Source: Manis javanica (Eukaryota; Chordata; Mammalia; Pholidota; Manidae). From it: a stretch of DNA of 64,000 bases. Below are positions 59,355 to 64,000 of the stretch, one piece after another. A program made the translations under genes and the position numbers. Below the pieces are notes generated by a model that was given only the letters and a program-made list of their open reading frames with translations, was not told where the DNA came from and did no database searches. Position 1 is the stretch's first letter. Each line of letters starts with the position of its first letter. The stretch is taken from assembly GCF_040802235.1 (NCBI RefSeq), contig NC_133156.1, positions 28,105,343 to 28,169,342 on the forward strand, given 5' to 3'.

Positions 59355-60567
59355 AAGACAAAAATTAATACTAGAAAACACAACAAGAGTTATGGAAACT
59401 AAGAAAAAACTGAACTGAAATGCTAAAAGTGAAAAATACAGTAACAGAGATGAAGAATACCTTTTACAGGATCATCAGCAGACTTGACAGAGTCAAAAAA
59501 ATTATCAGTAAAACTGATGATAGGCCAACAGAAATTACCCAAACTGAAACAGAAAGAGAACAAAAGAATTTTTATAATACTAAAAAATAACAGCAATAAA
59601 GAAAACATCCAAGAACTCTGGGATACACTAAGCGATATAATTCATGCATAGCTAGAATCCTGAAAGGAAAGGACAGAGAAATATTTCAAGATATAATGAC
59701 CAAGAATTTTCCAAAATTAATGACAGACACCAAACTATAGATCCAAGAATCACAAAAATACCAGGCACAAATCTAAACCCCACACTTACACATATCATAT
59801 TCAAGCCGCTGAAAACAAAAGACAAAGGTAAAATCCTTTAGAGAGCCAAAGAAAAAAATACATTACACACTCAGGAACAAAGACAGGAATTGAGCAGGCT
59901 TCTTTAGAAACCACACAAGCCAGATAATGGAGTGATACCATTATCACAGAAATATAACTGTCAACTCAAGATTCTATGCCAAGAGAAAATATCTTTAAAA
60001 GATGGAGGAACAAAATTTTCTCAAACAAATAGAATTTACTGCCAGCCGACTAGTACTATTCTATACCCATATACCAGACAGAAACTCATGTCTACATCGT
60101 ACCCAACGAAGAAATAAAATTCAGGAAATGGAACAAATGAAAATAAATAAAATTTTTAGTTCAAAAATCTTTAATTGCTCTAAAATATAATTGTCTAAAA
60201 CAAAAATAGAAATGCTTTTTTATACTATATGTAAAATAAAATGTAGAAAAACAGAAGCACAAAGAAATTGAGAATTGTAAAGTCTTTTACTAGATGGGAA
60301 GCATTAAAATGTTATTTGAAGGTAGGCATAGATTAAAGGTGTATATTGTAAACCCAAGAGTAACCACTAAACTTTTTTAAGGTATAAATAATGAGTCACT
60401 TGAAATAAAATGGAGTCATTAAAAATTCTCAATTAACCCAAAAGAACATGGAAAAAAAAGGGGAAAAAAGATGGACCACGTTAAAAGTAGCTAGCAAGAT
60501 GACAGTTTAACCCCAACATATAAATAATCACATTAAATGTGAATGGTTCAAACATGCCAATTAAAAG
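59355..60567 (+). mobile_element. Old L1M-type LINE-1, left part
   Basis: A diverged plus-strand L1. ORF1-region phrases include 'gaatcacaaaaataccaggc' and 'acttacacatatcatattca'. The start of ORF2 is at about 60535 ('gtgaatggttcaaac', the VNGSN-type start). It is interrupted at 60580 by L1-F and resumes at about 62120. No open frames of note. Confidence 0.75.
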
Positions 60568-60579
60568 ACTAACAGATCA
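60568..60579. repeat. Target-site duplication, left side of L1-F
   Basis: actaacagatca pairs with actaagagatca at 62108-62119 (11 of 12 identical). Confidence 0.8.
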
Positions 60580-62107
60580 CCTGGCACAAGAACAGATCCA
60601 TAGACCAGTGGAACAGAATAGAGTCCAGATATAAACTCAAGCATATATGGTCAATTAATATACAATACAGGAGCCATGGACATACAAAGGGGAAATGACA
60701 GCCTCTTCAACACCTGGTGTTGACAAAACTGGACAGCTACATGTAAGAGAATGAAACTGGATTTTTGTCTAACCCCGTACACAAAAGTAAACTCAAAATG
60801 GATCAAAGACCTGAATGTAAGTCATGAAACCATAAAACTCTTAGAAAAAAACATAGGTAAAAATCTCTTGGACATAAACATGAGCAACTTCTTAATGAAC
60901 ATATTTCCCTGGGCAAGGGAAACAAAAGCAAAAATGAACAAGTGGACTATATCAAACTAAAAAGCTTCTGTACAGCAAAGGATACCATCAGTAGAACAAA
61001 AAGACATCATCAGTAGAACAAAAAGACATCCTACAGTATGGGAGAATATATTCATAAATGACATATCTGATAAGGGGTTGACATGCAAATTATGTAAAGA
61101 GCTCACGCACCTCAACAAACAAAAAACAAATAAGCCAATTAAAAAATGGGCAGAGGGGCTGAACAGACACTTCTCAAAACAAGAAATCCAGATGGCCAAC
61201 AGGCACATGAAAAGATGCTCCACATCGCTAATCATCAGAGAAATGCAAATTAAAACCACAATGAGATATCACCTCACACCAATTAGGATGGCCAAACATC
61301 TAAAAGACAAACAACAATAAATGGTGGCAAGGATGTGGAGAAAGGGGAACCCTCCTACACTGCTGGTGGAAATATAAACTAGTCAACACTGTGGAAAGCA
61401 ATAGGGAGGTTCCTCAAAAAACTAAAAATAGAAATATCATTTGACCTGGGAATTCCACTCCTAGGAATTTACCCTAAGAATGCAGCAGCCCAGTTTGAAA
61501 AAGACATATGCACCCCTATGTTTATCGCAGCACTACTTACAATAGCCAAGAAATGGAAGCAACCTAAGTGTCCATCAGTAGATGAATGGATAAAGAAGAT
61601 GTGGTACATATACACAATGCAATATTATTCAGCCATAAGAAGAAAATAAATCCTACTTTCGTAAAAACATGGATGGAGCTAGAGGGTATTATGTCAGTGA
61701 AATAAGCCAGGCGCAGAAAGACAAGTATCAAATAATTTCACTAACCTCTGGGGAAGGAGAACCAAGAGAAACTGAATGAACAAAACAGCACCAGATTCAC
61801 AGAACCCAAGAATGGACTAACAGTTACCAAAGGAAAGGGACTGGGGAGCGTGGGTGGGAAGGGAGGGATAAGAGGGAAAATGGGGCATTACGATTAGCAC
61901 ACATAATGTAGGTAGGGGGATATGGGAAAGGCAGTATATACAGAAAAGACAAGTAATGATTTTATAGCATCTTACTATGCTTATGGACAGTGACTGCAAT
62001 GGGGTATGTGGGGGGGATTTGATAATGGGGGGAGTCTAGTAACCATAATGTTGTTCGAGTAATTGTACATTAATGATATCAAAATTTTTTAAAGTCTTAA
62101 AAAAAAC
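60580..62107 (+). mobile_element. L1-F, 5'-truncated LINE-1 nested in the old L1M
   Basis: A plus-strand 1.5-kb L1 3' part. ORF2 frames are at 60751-60960 and 61078-61320, with the 3'UTR to about 62090. A 24-bp tandem duplication near 60990-61030 ('acatcatcagtagaacaaaa') is visible inside it. It interrupts the older L1M at the ORF2 start. Confidence 0.88.
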
Positions 62108-62250
62108 ACTAAGAGATCAGACAAAAAAAAAAAAAAAAAAAGACCCAACTATATGCTGTCTATAAGAAACCCATTTTAAATATAAAACTATACATAGATT
62201 ATAAAGTGACTACACTAGGTAATACAATCCAGACTTTAGGAATCCAACAA
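62108..62250 (+). mobile_element. Old L1M-type LINE-1, right part
   Basis: After the second target-site copy (62108-62119) and an A run (about 62124-62142), 'gacccaactatatgctgtct' and 'ataagaaacccattttaaat' continue the L1M ORF2 sequence. Confidence 0.7.
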
Positions 62251-62799
62251 TAGCTCTTTTTTGAGCATAGTACTTATTCCTATCACCTAATTAGATTTCT
62301 CAAACCTCAGGTACATCGAAACACCAGAAACCCCCATTTTGCCTATCTGCTACCCAAACAACCTAGCCTAATTATTTACAAACTTGTACCCAACTCTCTT
62401 TTCTCTACACTTTTCCATCTCTAGCTCTTAAAAACTTAGGTTTTCACTCACAAACAGTCCTAGAACAGCCCAGCCACTGGCACAATTTCCCATGTGAATT
62501 ACTGAGAGTCTAAGAGCACTAGACTAGAAGAGAATACATGAGGGGTCAGCTAACTTCTTTCTGAAAATTTGCAGATATAAGTGAAACAATACCTACTTTT
62601 GGTAAGTTGTTTACAGCATAAAATTTCAATAGTGCATATAAAACAATTCAGAAGTTTGTGAAACTGAAATGCCTTTTCAGAGGGTAATAATTTTCAGAAG
62701 GGAATGGTAAAGTCTATCTCATGTTTTGTTCTAACCGTATATGTATGCCATAACTCACTGCTAAATAAAACTGAACTGCCAACTATTATAAACATAGCG

Positions 62800-63140
62800 T
62801 CTAAGCAGGGGAGAAGTCTACAAGAGCTGGAATAGTTCAGAAAGGCTTCGAGGAAAGGACATATCTCACCTGGGCCCTGAAGTCTGAGTCAGAGTTGAAA
62901 GGATAAAGGAGGACTTAGAAAACAGATGAGGGAGAAGAAAACAAAAGCAGCAATAGTTCTGAGGGTAGTGGAAATGAATAAAAAATTAGAATGGTATATT
63001 TAAAGCATCAGATGCATATGAAAGGTTAGTGTGAAATGCAAACATACCTGGGAGAGATTCTGGAGCATCCTGTATGCCATGTAGGAAAGGTAGATTTTAA
63101 TCTGCAGGCAGTACATTGGCCCTGAAAATTTTTGACAAAA
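62800..63140 (-). mobile_element. LINE-2 fragment
   Basis: 'gaggaaaggacatatctcac' and 'tgtaggaaaggtagatttta' follow the reverse complement of the L2 3' region at high divergence. Confidence 0.45.
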
Positions 63141-63789
63141 TCACTACACCACTCAGTTGATGAATAGTTATGTATTACCTTATTACATCTTCTGATCTGT
63201 TATGTCATGGGATTCTTTTTCCACTAAGCAATTAATATTTTACTTTTTTGATTTCTATGAATAAAAAATGGTTTAAGATTGTTTTAGAAAAATAAAACTA
63301 ACTGTAAACAGGTACAACCAAGACAGAGTCTCCATTTACACAGTCCCATCTGATTGTCCAACTCACTCTTGTCAGACAAATCTGGGGAAGATCCCAGCAT
63401 TGTCAGGCCCAGGGAAGCCAAGGATGAGTGAAGGCTTCGGTATCCATCTCCATCCCATTTACAGATTCCTGCAACCAGGATGGCTAGAGCCCAGGCCACT
63501 GGTCCAGGCCCTTGCTCTAGACTGAGAAGTTAACACTGTGAGATAAATGGCCTCCTGGGGGAAAAGGAAGGACCACTCCCCATCAGGTGAAAATTCAGAA
63601 CCATCTTTGTTCTCTGCACCAGCAACCCCTACTAACTTCACAGATGTTCATACATGCCAACAAGCCTTCCAAGGCTGGATTGGCTAATGTGAGCTCCTAG
63701 AGACAGAGTAGTGGTCTTAAATCATAAACATCTATCAAACACCTACAAAAGCTAATCATTGCACTAGACACAATGTATCAGAACCTAGA

Positions 63790-64000
63790 ACCCCACACCT
63801 AGGGAGTAATCTTTCTTTTCCCTATCCCCCTTCTCCCATATGTAACCCATCAGTAAATCCTGTCTACTCTACCTTGATTAACATATCCATCCTCTCCACA
63901 CTGGAATCCAATCACTTCTCCACCATCTCACCTGGGCTATGGCAATAGCCTACAATATCTGAGAACCCTGCCTACCTCTCCACCCTCATTTCTTATTGGC
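63790..64000 (+). mobile_element. LINE-2 fragment, continuing past the window
   Basis: 'cccatcagtaaatcctgtct', 'ccaatcacttctccaccatc' and 'cctgggctatggcaatagcc' follow the L2 consensus in plus orientation up to the window end. Confidence 0.7.

Larger units (their letters stand above)
62251..64000. other. Probable SLC26A2 intron 1, unique DNA with L2 pieces
   Basis: No exon recognised. L2 fragments occupy about 62800-63140 and 63790-64000. The frames at 63284-63499 and 63459-63641 are short and unsupported. Confidence 0.5.

Noticed and set aside
57000-64000. A non-coding first exon of SLC26A2 in this interval
   Set aside because: No CpG island or convincing promoter-plus-donor arrangement is visible. 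The human intron is long enough that exon 1 may lie outside the window.

Overview
The window is nuclear DNA from a placental mammal. Single-copy vertebrate genes lie in a matrix of LINE-1 (L1), LINE-2, MIR and hAT-type repeats. Two protein-coding loci and one broken gene are recognisable. They are part of HMGXB3 (minus strand, 2.4-3.6 kb), a decayed TIGD6 (plus strand, 9.25-10.8 kb) and the complete coding part of the sulfate transporter SLC26A2 (minus strand, 53.3-57.0 kb). As I recall, human chromosome 5q32 has the same order and relative orientation. There are many young and old L1 copies but no recent SINE (no Alu, B1/B2, carnivore tRNA-Lys or bovine SINE). That absence, plus one repeat module I remember from pangolin genomes, makes a pangolin (Manis-like) source my best guess, with moderate confidence.

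Layout. 1-5.9 kb is HMGXB3 intron and exon sequence with ancient MIR and hAT fragments. 5.9-7.0 kb is a CpG island that looks like a shared HMGXB3/TIGD6 promoter. 7.0-9.2 kb is L2/MIR intronic sequence, followed by the TIGD6 terminal exon. 10.9-42.8 kb is almost wholly transposon: two related LTRs, an outer full-length L1 (L1-A) split by a younger 8.05-kb insertion, a plus-strand L1 (L1-C), and a second 8.6-kb insertion inside an L1 remnant (L1-B). 42.8-53.3 kb is mostly unique or old sequence with a CA microsatellite, an LTR-like stretch and two L1 fragments. Part of it is probably SLC26A2 3'UTR. 53.3-57.0 kb holds the two SLC26A2 coding exons, and 57-64 kb is probably its first intron, with an old L1M, a younger L1 inside it and L2 pieces.

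The most unusual content is a pair of composite retroelements at 15036-23090 and 32713-41327. In each, a full-length L1 is followed, in the same orientation and across the same junction, by a 1.8-kb endogenous-retrovirus module. The module carries the end of an integrase-like frame, an envelope transmembrane-subunit frame without the surface subunit, and a 3' end with AATAAA and a poly(A) tail. The copies sit in different flanks, and copy 1 interrupts L1-A at a single position. The simplest reading is a 3'-transduction lineage: an L1 that landed in a provirus, read through to the viral polyadenylation site, and then spread as an L1-plus-env unit. Copy 2 also carries a tandem array of ~209-bp promoter-like monomers in its L1 5'UTR. 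Other points of note are a 251-bp perfectly identical patch shared by nested L1s (possible gene conversion), pseudogenisation of TIGD6, and loss of both loop N-glycosylation sequons in SLC26A2.
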